Part shown: piece by piece, positions 5,499 through 6,052 of the stretch
Layout of the letters: each line of letters begins with the position of its first letter
Position numbering within the stretch: the first letter of the stretch is position 1
NCBI GenBank assembly: GCA_002415465.1
Contig: DHYT01000152.1
Location: 1 to 6,052 of the forward strand
DNA: 6,052 bases
Reading direction: 5' to 3'
Source: Desulfobulbaceae bacterium UBA5123
GTDB taxonomy: Bacteria; Desulfobacterota; Desulfobulbia; Desulfobulbales; UBA5123
Notes under the pieces: model-generated
The model's database searches: none
What the model saw: the letters and a program-made list of their open reading frames with translations, nothing else
Told to the model about the DNA's origin: nothing
Program-made: the position numbers and the translations under genes

Positions 5499-6052
5499 AT
5501 GCAATTCGACAAATTGACCATGAAATCCCAGGAGGTTCTGCAGGAGGCGCAGCGGCTGGCCGAAACCAGCGGCCATCAGGAGATCCTGGCCGAACATCTG
5601 TTGCACGCGCTCCTTGCTCAAAGCGACGGGGTGGTGGTGCCGGTGCTGCAGCGGCTCGGCGTCCAGCCCGGCCTGCTCCTTGCCGAAACCGACAAGCTGC
5701 TGGCCAAATTGCCCAAGGTGAGCGGCACAGGCTTCAATCAGGTTTACCTGTCGCTCAAGCTCAAGAATGTGTTGGACCACGCCTTCAAGATGGCCGGCGA
5801 GATGCGCGACGAATACGTCAGCCAGGAACACCTCTTCCTGGCCCTCATCGACGCCCGCGATTCCTCGGTGGCAACGATGCTGAAAAGCCAGGGCGTTGTC
5901 AAGGATGCCTTTTTGAAGGCTCTGGTGACGGTGCGCGGCAGCCAGCGGGTCACCGACCCCAACCCGGAAGAAAAATATCAGGCCCTGGAGAAATACGCCC
6001 GCAACCTCACCGATGTCGCCAAGCAGGGCAAACTCGATCCGGTGATCGGCCG
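5499..6052 (+). CDS. clpB: ATP-dependent disaggregase ClpB (partial, N-terminal part)
   Basis: ClpB is a hexameric AAA+ chaperone that pulls polypeptides out of aggregates together with DnaK/DnaJ/GrpE in the cytoplasm. The visible 184 codons begin MQFDKLTMKSQEVLQEAQ, the characteristic ClpB N-terminus. They cover the paired-helix Clp N domain (about residues 1-145, with HQEILAEHLLHALL and EYVSQEHLFLALI as its two repeats), the short linker, and the opening of the first nucleotide-binding domain (YARNLTDVAKQGKLDPVIG, from about 166). The frame is open at the right edge; the Walker motifs, the middle coiled coil and the second ATPase domain lie outside. ClpB is favoured over ClpA and ClpC because of the MQFDKLTMKSQ start and the linker sequence. 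A strong ribosome binding site precedes it. No CIRCE site is visible, so HrcA control is unlikely at this locus. Confidence 0.95.
   Translation, partial: MQFDKLTMKSQEVLQEAQRLAETSGHQEILAEHLLHALLAQSDGVVVPVLQRLGVQPGLLLAETDKLLAKLPKVSGTGFNQVYLSLKLKNVLDHAFKMAGEMRDEYVSQEHLFLALIDARDSSVATMLKSQGVVKDAFLKALVTVRGSQRVTDPNPEEKYQALEKYARNLTDVAKQGKLDPVIG

Noticed and set aside
5210..5521. Minus-strand reading frame of 103 codons across the divergent gap
   Set aside because: It would start inside clpB, has no ribosome binding site, and its Pro/Arg/Ser-rich translation has no recognisable domain.
5445..5831. Minus-strand reading frame of 128 codons over the start of clpB
   Set aside because: It is antisense to the well-supported clpB N-terminal domain and has no family resemblance.

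Overview
The window is a G+C-rich piece of bacterial chromosome with six protein genes. Five lie on the minus strand (positions 1 to 5162) and one on the plus strand (5499 to the right edge). The gene complement is free-living Gram-negative housekeeping: a split, archaeal-type glutamate synthase with a ferredoxin-like iron-sulfur module, the N-end-rule enzyme Aat, an MgtC-type membrane protein, an anchored SGNH hydrolase and the chaperone ClpB. The split glutamate synthase together with the style of the proteins makes me think of Desulfobacterota (sulfate-reducer-like, perhaps Desulfobulbales). That is an inference from recalled family resemblance, not a measurement.

Layout, read in the direction of minus-strand transcription (right to left). 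A membrane-anchored SGNH hydrolase (5162 to 3780) starts the block, and its stop codon lies inside an 8-bp inverted repeat. After about 190 bases with a good sigma70-type promoter come mgtC (3588 to 3097) and aat (3073 to 2369), 23 bases apart and probably one transcript. A 234-base leader follows, with candidate promoters and a terminator-like hairpin whose six-T tract ends just before the ribosome binding site. Then come the glutaminase (class II amidotransferase) subunit of glutamate synthase (2134 to 992) and, overlapping it by 43 bases, the iron-sulfur/FMN synthase subunit (1034 to beyond position 1). These two proteins should form one enzyme: the first releases ammonia from glutamine and the second adds it to 2-oxoglutarate.

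On the right, clpB starts at 5499 with a strong Shine-Dalgarno and runs off the window inside its first ATPase domain. It is divergent from the SGNH gene across a 336-base gap that holds a candidate promoter for each side and a stretch that folds into a long imperfect hairpin.

No tRNA, rRNA, CRISPR array, insertion sequence or phage gene was seen. The window is mostly ordinary core genome. The items most worth a second look are the possible transcription attenuator ahead of glutamate synthase, the C-terminal module and unusual active-site loop of the SGNH protein, and the structured clpB/SGNH intergenic region.
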